Source of the DNA: Gottschalkia acidurici 9a
GTDB lineage: Bacteria > Bacillota > Clostridia > Tissierellales > Gottschalkiaceae
Assembly (NCBI RefSeq): GCF_000299355.1
Contig: NC_018664.1
Span: 803,115 to 867,114, forward strand
Reading direction: 5' to 3'
DNA length: 64,000 nucleotides
The translations under genes were made by a program, and so were the position numbers. Under the pieces are notes generated by a model. The model made no database searches and was not told the DNA's origin. It saw only the letters and a list, made by a program, of their open reading frames with translations. Of this stretch, positions 52,832 through 61,991 are shown in pieces. The first letter of the stretch is position 1, and each line of letters opens with the position of its first letter.

Positions 52832-53398
52832 TTATAGATAAATCATTGTTAAATGAAGAATACATAGCTCATCTGAAAAATTAAAGTAACTATGTTCCTC
52901 ATTAGCATGAAAAGAAATAGAGTCATATTCATTTAATGTATGTTTCTTACTAGAAACTGTAATATCCGTTGTACCTGACATAACAGTTATTATCTTCTTT
53001 GCATTAGGATGATTTACTTTTGTTGTATAGGTGCCTTTTGGAGCTAAGTAGGCTCTATATACTTCTAATTTCCCATCGCTTTCAGAAAACATAGGCTCAA
53101 TTTGCCAATCTTTGCCTTCATCAGAAATTTTTATTCCTTCTCCAAAGCGTGATATATTAACAGTGTTTTGTATATTAAGAATATCCATTAGTTGAACAGA
53201 GAGAGCTTTAGCTATCTTCCAAATAACTGAGATAGTTGGGTTACCTTCTCCTCTTTCAATATTACCAAGAGTTATTTTACTAATTCCTGCCTTCGAAGAA
53301 AGCTCTTCTAAACTAAAACCTCTTTCTTTTCTTAATGATCTAACTATACTTCCTATGTTTTGAATAAAGTAATCTGGATTATTTTCTTGTATTGACAA
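52832..53398 (-). CDS. XRE-family regulator with C-terminal cupin domain
   Basis: A 188-residue regulator. HTH_3 at about residues 11-68 (GSIVRSLRKERGFSLEELSS, KAGISKITLGNIERGEGNPT) followed by a cupin sensor domain (about 105-188: AYLAPKGTYTTKVNHPNAKK, VMSGTTDITVSSKK). Divergent from the efflux transporter at 53545, its probable target. The 146-nt region between contains the inverted repeat ACTTTTT / AAAAAGT (53462-53480) close to promoter-like sequences, which could be an operator. Confidence 0.9.
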   Translation of the reverse strand: MSIQENNPDYFIQNIGSIVRSLRKERGFSLEELSSKAGISKITLGNIERGEGNPTISVIWKIAKALSVQLMDILNIQNTVNISRFGEGIKISDEGKDWQIEPMFSESDGKLEVYRAYLAPKGTYTTKVNHPNAKKIITVMSGTTDITVSSKKHTLNEYDSISFHANEEHSYFNFSDELCILHLTMIYL

Positions 53399-53544
53399 AT
53401 TTAAACCTCCCGATCAATCTATTATTTTATATTTTTTTATAAAAAATGCATAATATAATTTACTTTTTCAATAAAAAAGTATAGTATATTATACGTAACC
53501 TTTGTGAAAGACAAATATATTATATATTATAAAGGAGTGTTTAT

Positions 53545-54489
53545 ATGCGTGCAATTCTTATTGGAATATTATCATCACTGTTTTTTTCAGCAACATTCAT
53601 TATAAATCGTGCAATGAATGTTAGTGGACTGAGCTGGGCATGGACAGCATCATTAAGATATTTTATGGCAATTCCAATATTATTTATTATTGTTGCAATT
53701 CGAGGAGAACTTAAACCTTTATTTAAAGAAATAAAGATAAATCCTTTTAAATGGCTTATATGGGGTTCTATAGGTAATATTGGTTTCTATGCGCTTTTAA
53801 GTTTTTCATCTATATTTGCTCCTGCTTGGCTTACTGCAGGTACATGGCAAATAACTATTATAGCGGGTGCTCTGTTAAGTCCTATGTTCTACAAAATTAT
53901 TAAAACTCCAGAAGGTATGAAAAAAGTAAAAGAAAAAATTCCACTTTCTAATTTGAAAATTTCAATGATTATTCTTTTAGGCGTTATATGTATGCAAGCT
54001 AAAGAAGCAACTTCTATTAGTTTACTTTCGTTCTTGATGGGATTCATCCCTGTCATAATAGCCGCATTTTTCTTTCCATTGGGAAATCGTAAAATGATGG
54101 AGGTAGTTCAAGGAAGACTTAATACTTTTCAACGTTCACTAGGTATGGCTATATCCAGTATACCTATTTGTATAGTATTGGCTATATACGGATTCAACTC
54201 AACCGGTATTCCAAATGGTGGACATATTTTAAATACATTTTTACTAGCTTTATTTTCTGGAGTTTTTGCTACGGTTCTGTACTATTATGCAACAGATATG
54301 GTAAAAAATCAGTCTTCACTTTTAGCAGCTGTTGAATCTACTCAGTCTGGTACAATGGTATTTACAGTACTTGGAGATATACTTTTACTTGGAGGATCTA
54401 TGCCAAGTGGCTTATCACTAGTTGGAATTATCTTAATTATTGTTGGTATGATTATGAATGGTTTGTTTATAGGTATAAAATCATCATAG
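53545..54489 (+). CDS. DMT-superfamily multidrug efflux-type transporter (EmrE-like, 10 TM)
   Basis: A 314-residue protein with about ten membrane segments in two EamA/EmrE-like halves. Signature pieces include SLFFSATFIINRAMN near the start, WTASLRYFMAIPILF, and LLAAVESTQSGTMVFTVLGD near the end. The family is annotated as multidrug resistance efflux, but the real substrate is usually unknown. Divergent from an XRE-cupin regulator that probably controls it. RBS AAAGGAG. Confidence 0.85.
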   Translation: MRAILIGILSSLFFSATFIINRAMNVSGLSWAWTASLRYFMAIPILFIIVAIRGELKPLFKEIKINPFKWLIWGSIGNIGFYALLSFSSIFAPAWLTAGTWQITIIAGALLSPMFYKIIKTPEGMKKVKEKIPLSNLKISMIILLGVICMQAKEATSISLLSFLMGFIPVIIAAFFFPLGNRKMMEVVQGRLNTFQRSLGMAISSIPICIVLAIYGFNSTGIPNGGHILNTFLLALFSGVFATVLYYYATDMVKNQSSLLAAVESTQSGTMVFTVLGDILLLGGSMPSGLSLVGIILIIVGMIMNGLFIGIKSS

Positions 54490-54554
54490 AATTTTATCGT
54501 ATTAAATAAATTGGATAATATTTATGAGTTTAGATTCATATTCATGATTCATAA

Positions 54555-54665
54555 AGTGGTGCCCTATAATAGAAAGTATTTTCTATAAACAAGGCACCAT
54601 TTTGTTATATTTAATTAATATTCTAAAGAAAGTGATATTATTTCGCACGGAATAATATCTTTTTT
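54555..54665 (+). terminator. Two terminator hairpins in tandem
   Basis: AGTGGTGCC / GGCACCAT (54555-54600) followed by TTTTG, and GATATTATT / AATAATATC (54634-54659) followed by TTTTTT. The second may act in the leader of the AIM24 gene. Confidence 0.75.
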
Positions 54666-54792
54666 ATGTAAGGTATGCATAGCAAATACTTTAATATATA
54701 ATATATTGTGGAATTTAATATTTTTCTAAAAATCAAATTACTTTATCTCATCACTGATGAGTAAGGAAATTTATAAAATGGGGGAGAACAAA

Positions 54793-55551
54793 GTGTCTTT
54801 AAGAAAAAATTTAACAGTAGCAGAAAGCTTAAAGAGTGATGGTATTAATATTGAAGTTTTAGAATACGACAATCTTACAGCGACTAACGCGCAAGAGGCA
54901 GAAAATATATTTTATATGAATAAAGCTGGTGTAAAGTTAAGACAATGTTGTGTTACACTAGACGGTACAAGAGGAGTTCAGTTATCTAGTGGAGCTATGA
55001 GTTTCATGAAAGGTGATATAGATATAGGTACTAATGTAAAAGGAGTAGGGGATTTCCTAGGTAAATTTGTATCTTCTAAAGTAACAGGAGAAAAAGCAAT
55101 AAAACCTCTTTATAAGGGAGTAGGAGAGATTTATCTAGAACCATCATATAAGCATTTTATTTTACATGAATTGAAGAATGAAAGTATCTGCATGGATGAC
55201 GGTATGTTCTTTGCAGCAGGAGAAGGTATAAAAATATCTGCTAAACCTATTCAAAGACTTTCTGCTGCAGTAGCTGGAGGAGAGGGCTTATTTAACTTAT
55301 GTGCAGAGGGTTCTGGACCTCTTTTATTAGAGTCTAAAGTGCCTTTAAGTGAGATTCTGGTATATAACCTTGTAAATGATACATTAAAAGTAGATGGAAA
55401 TTTTGTAGTACTGTGGAGCTCTTCACTAGAATTTACTGTTCAGAAATCTACTAAATCCTTAATAGGTTCTGCTGCGTCTGGAGAAGGACTTGTGAATGTT
55501 TATAAGGGAACAGGAACTGTTTGGCTTGCTCCTACTCTAAAAATGATATAG
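54793..55551 (+). CDS. AIM24-family protein
   Basis: A 252-residue AIM24/DUF124 protein with the repeated beta-rich pattern: YMNKAGVKLRQCCVTLDGTR, PLYKGVGEIYLEPSYKHF, EGLFNLCAEGSGPLLLESKV and LVNVYKGTGTVWLAP. Each half resembles a tryptophan-RNA-binding-attenuator-like fold. Role unknown in bacteria. GTG 54793 lies 6 nt after GGGGAG and is preferred over the ATGs at 54757 and 54778. Confidence 0.85.
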   Translation: MSLRKNLTVAESLKSDGINIEVLEYDNLTATNAQEAENIFYMNKAGVKLRQCCVTLDGTRGVQLSSGAMSFMKGDIDIGTNVKGVGDFLGKFVSSKVTGEKAIKPLYKGVGEIYLEPSYKHFILHELKNESICMDDGMFFAAGEGIKISAKPIQRLSAAVAGGEGLFNLCAEGSGPLLLESKVPLSEILVYNLVNDTLKVDGNFVVLWSSSLEFTVQKSTKSLIGSAASGEGLVNVYKGTGTVWLAPTLKMI

Positions 55552-56038
55552 TAGAAGATAATTCAAATTAAACAAATCAATATAATACTTTGAATATGAA
55601 TTCAATAAAATAAGCTAAGATATTTTATGATAAGAATAGTAATGCTTTTGATACCATATGTTACTTAACATAAGAATGTACAGGAAAATTAGTTATTATA
55701 GAATACATAAATGGTAGAAAAGATAGGTATATAAAAAAACGATTCTAATAACTAGTCAATTAGATAAAGCTTACATATTTAACGATAAGAGTATTAAGGT
55801 TAATTATTAATTTTAAACTAATAATATTGATTCTATCAAAGTTTTTAGATTATAAAGTTTTAGAAATAAAAAACAAGCCGAAATATGAATATCCTTAGAA
55901 TAAAGAGAAAATATTAAGTATTTTAATTAAAGGAAATTTTAGTTTTTGGCTTGCCTTTTTATTTTAATGTTTTATCTATATAGAACATTTACTTCCTATT
56001 ATTTATATAGAGGTTATTTTAATATATTTAGCTTATAA
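55552..56038. other. Gene-free region of about 490 nt
   Basis: AT-rich with no convincing ORF. AACAAGCC (55872-55879) and GGCTTG (55948-55953) form a weak long-loop hairpin followed by CCTTTTT, probably the convergent terminator for the AIM24 and XRE genes. Nothing else recognised. Confidence 0.5.
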
Positions 56039-56374
56039 CTATTCTTTACATTCATCTAAACCTTCAATTAGGGTTCTGACCATTTTTATAACTAAATCCT
56101 TTTCCTTATCACTTCTTCCTTTTAACATAACATTCCATTGATTTCTTAGAAGCTCATCCTCATTATCTATATAATCTTTTAGGAGATAGTCAAGTGTAAC
56201 TTCTAAGCAATTACAAATACTAATTAAAGTATCTAAAGAAGCTCCTCTTTCACCACGTTCAATTTGTCCTATATGTGTAGTGCTTATATTAACTAATTCA
56301 GCTAATTGCTCTTGTGTTAAATTTTTATGTCTTCTTAATTCTTTTATCCTACTACCTAAATAAACATTGTCCAC
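56039..56374 (-). CDS. XRE-family transcriptional regulator
   Basis: A 111-residue protein: HTH_3 domain at about residues 8-64 (IKELRRHKNLTQEQLAELVN, ISTTHIGQIERGERGASLDT) and a helical C-terminus (about 75-111) that could dimerise. No sensor domain. It resembles the many small clostridial XRE repressors, SinR-like in size. The divergent side is the gene-poor segment with the structured RNA candidate; no obvious target gene is adjacent. Confidence 0.88.
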   Translation of the reverse strand: MDNVYLGSRIKELRRHKNLTQEQLAELVNISTTHIGQIERGERGASLDTLISICNCLEVTLDYLLKDYIDNEDELLRNQWNVMLKGRSDKEKDLVIKMVRTLIEGLDECKE

Positions 56375-56919
56375 AATATCACGCTCCTAGAATAAGTATA
56401 TATAGATGAGAGAATAGTTTTAATACTCCTATAGATTTAAAATAACTCTCAAGGAGTATAATTTCGTTGACTATATTATTCCTGAATGATATTATTATAT
56501 GTAGCAAAAAAGTTTAAACATACTTAAATTAATTAGTGTAATGTCATATGTAAGTAATACTAAAAACTAATATAATTATGTTCTACAACTTGTATCAAGC
56601 TTAGCAAGTATGTTTTAAAGATAATTCTAAATAGTTAAGATATTCATATATGTTAACTATTACGTGCAATATCATCTCTTTTTAGAGCTGTTGATTTACT
56701 CCGATAGTTAGGATCATAAGCTTTAAACAACTTTTAATTAAAATAGAAATTATCTAATATATAAAAAGGTTATGACTTTAAAATATATATACATAATAGA
56801 CTTAGTCTTTATACTGATTATAATTTGTTGAGTAATAAGATGGCTTGAATAGGAAGCTAAGAATTTGATAATTACAACTATCAATATAAACGAATAATCT
56901 AACTATAGAAATAATTCAT
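56375..56919. other. Gene-poor AT-rich region
   Basis: 545 nt with no ORF of note. I see no terminator or known RNA in this part; it leads into the structured RNA candidate at 56920. Confidence 0.5.
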
Positions 56920-57011
56920 GGAGACACCATGTTGCGTATAATATAGCTGGTATAAGCTATTAGAGTAAATCCCCATAAAGTCTACCCATGCTTACTGTCA
57001 TGCGTGTCTCC
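56920..57011. ncRNA. Candidate structured RNA: three-way junction of unknown class
   Basis: A 12-bp closing stem GGAGACACCATG (56920-56931) pairs with CATG-C-GTGTCTCC (56999-57011) with one bulged C. Inside, ATAGCT (56942-56947) pairs with AGCTAT (56954-56959) around loop GGTATA, and AGTAA (56963-56967 region) pairs with TTACT (56992-56996). The first loop's GGTA could pair with TACC (56982-56985) to form a pseudoknot. GC-rich ends in such AT-rich DNA make chance unlikely. It could also be a short palindromic mobile element. Strand not certain; drawn for the plus strand. Confidence 0.5.
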
Positions 57012-57166
57012 AATATAATAGTAAAATAAAAATATATGTGGTTAAACTTAATATTGTATAAAAATTATTCAAAATAAATCTGAAAAATATGAGTCATTGG
57101 TAAATTAAAAACGACTGTCTCTTTAACATCAATTTATTGTGGTATCATATATTTAGGTGATATTAT

Positions 57167-58069
57167 ATGAAAATTAATAGGTTATTTGGGATAGTATATA
57201 TTTTACTTGATAAAGGAACAGTGACTGCAAAAGAGTTATCTGAACATTTTGAAGTTTCCACAAGAACAATTTATCGTGACATTGATACTCTTTCAGGTAT
57301 TGGAATACCACTATATACTAATAAGGGGAAGTATGGTGGTATTAGCATTTTGGATAATTTTGTATTAAATAAGTCGATATTATCAGATCAGGAACAAAAT
57401 GAAATATTGATGAGCTTACAAAGTTTGAAGTCTATAAAATTTCCTGAGATTGACTCTGTGCTTAATAAATTGAGTACCTTTTTTAATAAGCGAGAAAAGG
57501 AATGGATAGACGTTGATTTTTCTGACTGGAGTAGTGATGATAGTGAATCAGAAAAGTTTAATTTGATAAAGATTGCAATTTTGAATAAGAGCGTTTTAGT
57601 ATTTGACTACTTTAGTTCTTATGGTGAGAAAACAAAAAGAACTGTTGAACCTATGAAGCTTCTATTTAAAGGACAGGGTTGGTACATACATGGATTTTGT
57701 AGAGTTAAAAATGATTTTAGAATATTTAAAATCAAAAGAATTAAAAATATCTGTTCTTTAAATGAAACCTTTAAAAGGGAAACTCCCAAAGATATTTGGA
57801 GCAACTTCAAATCACGTAACAACAGTGTAATAACACTGGTACTAAAGATTGATAAAAGTATGGCTTATAGAGTTTATGATGAATTTGATCCAGAATGTAT
57901 TCAAAAAGATAATGATGGACATTTTATTGTAAATACAACTTTTCCTGAAGCTGAATGGATTTATGGATATATACTTTCATATGGAAATAGTATAGAGGTG
58001 CTAAGTCCTAAACATATTAGAGAAGAAATAAAAATAAAATTAGAGAACGGATTAAAGAAATATTTATAA
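57167..58069 (+). CDS. YafY-type WYL-domain transcriptional regulator
   Basis: A 300-residue regulator. N-terminal HTH_11 (residues 1-60: INRLFGIVYILLDKGTVTAK, HFEVSTRTIYRDIDTLS), central WYL ligand-binding domain (about 135-215: TVEPMKLLFKGQGWYIHGFC), and C-terminal WCX domain (about 220-300). WYL proteins often respond to nucleotides or ligands linked to stress. It is followed 69 nt later by a GyrI-like protein, so the pair may be one unit. Confidence 0.9.
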   Translation: MKINRLFGIVYILLDKGTVTAKELSEHFEVSTRTIYRDIDTLSGIGIPLYTNKGKYGGISILDNFVLNKSILSDQEQNEILMSLQSLKSIKFPEIDSVLNKLSTFFNKREKEWIDVDFSDWSSDDSESEKFNLIKIAILNKSVLVFDYFSSYGEKTKRTVEPMKLLFKGQGWYIHGFCRVKNDFRIFKIKRIKNICSLNETFKRETPKDIWSNFKSRNNSVITLVLKIDKSMAYRVYDEFDPECIQKDNDGHFIVNTTFPEAEWIYGYILSYGNSIEVLSPKHIREEIKIKLENGLKKYL

Positions 58070-58138
58070 TATGACATATAGTTGTCAAGTTATGAGTGCT
58101 ATACTGAATTCATTATTAAATGAAAAGAGGTATAAAAA

Positions 58139-58597
58139 ATGAATTATGAAGTAGTATATTTAAAGGAAAAAACAGTATCAGGCTTGAAATCTCAAACAAG
58201 TAATAGTGATCCTAATATGTCAAAAGTAATAGGAGAGCTTTGGCAAAAGTATTTTGAAAAAGGAATTTATGAGTCTATACCAAATAAAAAAAATGAAAAA
58301 TCAATTGGTCTATACACAAACTATGAAAGTGGTATTAATGGAACATATGATATTATGGTTTGTTGTGAGATATCAGACTCTTCAAATATGGTTGATGTTG
58401 TAGAGACATATATAATACCTGATGGTAAATATGCTAAGTTTATTGTAAATGGTGATGTGCAAAAAGCTGTGTCGGAGTTCTGGAATAAGCTATGGTCAAT
58501 GGATTTAGACCGAAAATGCAGTTGTGATTTTGAAGAATATCAAAGTGGAAGTGATATGAGTAATACAGAAATACATATTTATATTTCAATAAATTAA
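58139..58597 (+). CDS. GyrI-like/bacterial effector-binding domain protein
   Basis: A 152-residue stand-alone effector-binding domain (GyrI/SOUL/AraC_E_bind fold): YEVVYLKEKTVSGLKSQTSN at the start, IGELWQKYFEKGIYESI, KSIGLYTNYES, and near the end YQSGSDMSNTEIHIYISI. Such proteins bind small drugs or toxins and sometimes hydrolyse them. It lies behind a WYL regulator and probably belongs to the same stress-response unit. Confidence 0.85.
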   Translation: MNYEVVYLKEKTVSGLKSQTSNSDPNMSKVIGELWQKYFEKGIYESIPNKKNEKSIGLYTNYESGINGTYDIMVCCEISDSSNMVDVVETYIIPDGKYAKFIVNGDVQKAVSEFWNKLWSMDLDRKCSCDFEEYQSGSDMSNTEIHIYISIN

Positions 58598-58628
58598 TAT
58601 AAAAAATTAAGAGTAAATTATTTAGAAG

Positions 58629-58673
58629 AAACAAAAAGCACCTACAAGTTATCTGTAGGTGCTTTTTGTTTTT
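58629..58673. terminator. Convergent bidirectional terminator
   Basis: AAACAAAAAGCACCTACA / TGTAGGTGCTTTTTGTTT, an 18-bp stem with 7-nt loop and T runs on both strands. Confidence 0.9.
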
Positions 58674-58720
58674 AAATAATATGTTAATCTGAATTTTAAA
58701 AAGAAGTGATATCTTTAATA

Positions 58721-59293
58721 CTAATGTCCATGGGCTTCCTCATCAGCTTCTGCATCTGCTTTAGTTCTATGAACTGTGCCATGTGGATGCTGAGGTGGTG
58801 CATAAATAGAGTATAGCTTAATAGGCTTATGACCTATATTGACTAGATTGTGCCATGTTCCAGCAGGTATGATAAATGCAGAGTCATCAGATACTCTTCT
58901 TTGAAAATCTAAATTGTCTTTATCATCTCCCATTTTCACAAGGCCTTGACCCTCTTCAATACGTATAAACTGATCAACATCGTAATGAATTTCCAGACCT
59001 ATATCTTCACCAACATCAATGCTCATTAAAGTGAGCTGTAAGTAATCTCCTGTCCATAAAGTAGTACGAAAATTATTATTTTGCTTAGTAGCATCTTCGA
59101 TATCAACTACAAATGGTTCTGGTCCATAGTCCTTTAATTCAATGTATTTTGTATATAAGTCCGATCCATAGTATGGTTCGTCAGCCCAGTAAGGATATGA
59201 ATAGCCTCTATAAGCATCATACATATTGTCTAAGTAATGGGCTGTAGCATCAACATACCAAGGACATGGATATATTCCATAAGCATTATACAT
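58721..59293 (-). CDS. Cupin-domain protein
   Basis: A 190-residue protein with a tyrosine-rich N-terminus (MYNAYGIYPCPWYVDATAHY and YRGYSYPYW) followed by a RmlC-type cupin (about 90-175). Metal-binding cupin motifs: GLEIHYDVDQFIRIEEGQG and IPAGTWHNLVNIG. The C-terminus is rich in His/Asp/Glu. Start M43 of the longer frame (59293) is chosen because AAAGGA lies about 9 nt before it. The Tyr-rich leader would suit a spore-coat-associated protein, but this is speculation. Confidence 0.82.
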   Translation of the reverse strand: MYNAYGIYPCPWYVDATAHYLDNMYDAYRGYSYPYWADEPYYGSDLYTKYIELKDYGPEPFVVDIEDATKQNNNFRTTLWTGDYLQLTLMSIDVGEDIGLEIHYDVDQFIRIEEGQGLVKMGDDKDNLDFQRRVSDDSAFIIPAGTWHNLVNIGHKPIKLYSIYAPPQHPHGTVHRTKADAEADEEAHGH

Positions 59294-59588
59294 ATTTCTC
59301 ATTCCTTTCATATGTTTTGTAATATCATATGCTCTATAGTTAATAAGGTGATTTAATTCTAGAGTTAGAATATGTTTGAGGATATAAAATTTGAATAAAA
59401 GGTATGATAATGAAATCAAAATTATTTATATAATTAGGTACGCTACATTATTACACTTCAACTCATATGGTATATATAATGATTTTTATGACTAACATAC
59501 AAATAATATAATTAGATCAGAAGTATATTTTGTTTTGAACTATTAATTATATTATCTATACAGCTTATCAAAAGGGAGGGATTAAGGA

Positions 59589-60278
59589 GTGAATGTAGGA
59601 TATCTGAAAATAGCTTTAGAGACTACTATAACGTTTTTTATATTACTATTACTCACAAGGTTTTTAGGAAAAAAACAACTAAGTCACTTAACTTTTTTTA
59701 ATTACATTACAGGGATTACAATTGGTTCAATTGCTGCTAATATGGTAATATTAGATACAAAATCATATATGAAAGAGCTTACAAGTCTAGTCATATGGTG
59801 TATCCTTACGGTAATAATAGGTTATATTGGATTGAAATCACCTAAAATGAGAATATTGCTAGATGGTGAGCCTACAATTTTGGTGAAAAAAGGTGTTATA
59901 GATAAAAGAGCACTACATTTAGCAAGACTGAACTTAGATGACCTTACTATGCTAATTAGACAGAGAGGAGTATTCTCTATAAATGAAGTAGACTATGCTA
60001 TTCTAGAACCTAATGGAACTATTAGCATATTGAAAAAAATGCAATATCAATCAGCACAAAAGAGTGATTTAGAGTTAATATCATCATCTGAAATTAAGCA
60101 TATTCCTACAGAAATAATTACTGACGGAAGTTTAGTTAAAAAGAATTTAAGAGAGTTGGGTTTAACAAGAGCGTGGTTAAATAAAGAATTATCGAAATTA
60201 AATATAAAGTCAATTAACGAAGTGTTTTATGCAGAAATACAAAGTGATGGTAGTTTATATATACAAAGAAATGATTAG
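59589..60278 (+). CDS. DUF421 (YetF/YcaP) membrane protein
   Basis: A 229-residue protein: three membrane segments (about residues 8-27, 35-58 and 62-82) followed by two cytoplasmic YetF-type beta-rich domains (GEPTILVKKGVIDKRALHLA, LRQRG-type region LIRQRGVFSINEVDYAILEP, NGTISILKK). Family members are common in spore formers, where some affect spore germinant access. It starts at GTG 59589, 8 nt after GGGAGGG. Confidence 0.87.
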   Translation: MNVGYLKIALETTITFFILLLLTRFLGKKQLSHLTFFNYITGITIGSIAANMVILDTKSYMKELTSLVIWCILTVIIGYIGLKSPKMRILLDGEPTILVKKGVIDKRALHLARLNLDDLTMLIRQRGVFSINEVDYAILEPNGTISILKKMQYQSAQKSDLELISSSEIKHIPTEIITDGSLVKKNLRELGLTRAWLNKELSKLNIKSINEVFYAEIQSDGSLYIQRND

Positions 60279-60504
60279 CTTATAAATTCTGAATGAGCTG
60301 AAATTCGTATTGATATAAATATATTAACTCATGTTTACTATTAACATAAAAGATTATTCTATCATTACAAAACACAACAGATTTTAAAAAGTATTACTTT
60401 TCTAGAAACGTACACTTTTTACTATATTATACTTTCAAACTTAACAAAGATAGTTGATGTTTTGTAATGTAGAATATGTAACAGATATTTATTATCGAAA
60501 GTTG

Positions 60505-60846
60505 CTATACTTTTTCTTCTATAAGATGTCTTAGTATCAGTAATCCTTCCATCATCTTTGGAAATCCACATGTTGGCGATACAAGAAGTATAGCGTGCTC
60601 TATTTCTTCTTCTGTACATCCACTGTGTAATGCTTTTTGAATATGTGTTCTTAAAGCATATTCATACTGACAGCTTGTAGATAGAGCTACTTTGATAAGC
60701 CAGCGTGTTTTCTCATCTAATATGGCACCATTTTCATGAACTAGTTTTCCATAATTCTCATAGGCATCAAAAATCTCACCATGATTGTCAGTAAAATATT
60801 TAAGATTCCTTTCAATAACATCTAAATTGTCAAAATAATCTTTCAT
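60505..60846 (-). CDS. Carboxymuconolactone decarboxylase family protein (AhpD-like fold)
   Basis: A 113-residue all-helical protein of the CMD/AhpD fold: LDEKTRWLIKVALSTSCQYE and LRTHIQKALHSGCTEEEIEHA. The redox CxxC of AhpD is reduced to CxxE (SCQYEYALRTH), so thiol peroxidase-partner activity is unlikely by the standard mechanism. Function unknown. A further Cys lies in SPTCGFPKMMEGL. Confidence 0.82.
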   Translation of the reverse strand: MKDYFDNLDVIERNLKYFTDNHGEIFDAYENYGKLVHENGAILDEKTRWLIKVALSTSCQYEYALRTHIQKALHSGCTEEEIEHAILLVSPTCGFPKMMEGLLILRHLIEEKV

Positions 60847-61288
60847 TATATCTTCACCTCATATTTTAATATATTGACAGTATATTATGTGTTAGGAGTT
60901 AGTTTAATAAACATATAATTAAAAATTATTTTACTATAGTTAGAAAGGATATTTAATATTGTGATATATATAGTGATAATTAATTATGTGAATACTTTTA
61001 AGTAAAGATATTTAATGTTCCAAATATGACATGTCTATAGATAATATCATATTTTTAATTGTAAAAAACACTTAACAATATAAATATTTTTATTTAAAAA
61101 ATTCTATATGAAAAGAATTACTTAAAATACGTGCTAGTGATAAAATAATATGTTAACATAGAATAGTGCTTATAATTGATATTTATGGTAATAAGATTAT
61201 AATAAAATAAAAATATGTTAAATAATATTTCACTATTTAATTTACTATAATAGAAACTATATAGGCTAAAAAGGGGGATAAATCATCA
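60847..61288. other. Gene-free AT-rich region
   Basis: 440 nt without ORF, hairpin or recognisable RNA; it should hold the promoters of the CMD gene and the two-component system. Confidence 0.5.
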
Positions 61289-61981
61289 ATGAATAGTATT
61301 TTACTAGTAGAAGATGACTTAAGTATAATTGAAGGACTTGAATTTTCTCTCATAAAAAGTGGATTTTATGTTGATATAGCTAGAACTATAAAAGAGGCTT
61401 TTTCTATGTATCAAAGTCTAAGATATGACTTGTTGATTCTTGACTTAAATTTACCAGATGGTAGTGGATTTGAGATCTGTAAAAAAGTGAGACAAGCATC
61501 CTCTATACCAATTATATTCTTAACTGCTTCAGATGAGGAAGTAAATATTGTAATGGGGCTTGATATAGGAGGAGATGACTACATAACGAAACCTTTTAAG
61601 TTAAATGAACTTATATCCAGAATAAATGCTTTACTTCGTCGTGCTAAATTGTTGAATACGGATCCAAATGAGCTCAAATCGAATGGTATAACTGTAAAGC
61701 TAATGGAAAGTCGTGTATTCAAAAATAATAAAGAAATAGATGTTACTACTGCTGAGTATAGACTTTTATGTCTACTAATGAAGAATCCTAATATAGTTTT
61801 AAAAAGAGAATTGATTTTTAATAGACTTTGGGATGGCGATGGAGAAGGCAACTTTGTAGAAGATAATACTTTGTCTGTATATATTAAGAGACTAAGAAAT
61901 AAAATCGAAGATGATCCTGATAATCCACAGGCTATATTAACAATACGAAAAATAGGTTACAAATGGAATATTATAAAGTGA
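61289..61981 (+). CDS. OmpR/PhoB-type response regulator
   Basis: A 230-residue regulator: receiver domain with phospho-acceptor Asp52 (LILDLNLPDGSG) and Lys101 (TKPF), then a winged-helix DNA-binding domain (about 130-228: VTTAEYRLLCLLMKNPNIVL, NTLSVYIKRLRNKI). It is 10 nt upstream of a histidine kinase and near an ABC ATPase, the usual arrangement for antimicrobial-peptide sensing systems (BceRS/VanRS-like). RBS GGGGG. Confidence 0.93.
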   Translation: MNSILLVEDDLSIIEGLEFSLIKSGFYVDIARTIKEAFSMYQSLRYDLLILDLNLPDGSGFEICKKVRQASSIPIIFLTASDEEVNIVMGLDIGGDDYITKPFKLNELISRINALLRRAKLLNTDPNELKSNGITVKLMESRVFKNNKEIDVTTAEYRLLCLLMKNPNIVLKRELIFNRLWDGDGEGNFVEDNTLSVYIKRLRNKIEDDPDNPQAILTIRKIGYKWNIIK

Positions 61982-61991
61982 GGATTTACAT

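Noticed and set aside
56931-57003. Resemblance of TATAAT...TCTACC to a purine riboswitch
   Set aside because: The distance between the two segments is about 15 nt too long, and the second helix plus the junction do not match the purine aptamer. I kept it only as an unassigned structured RNA.
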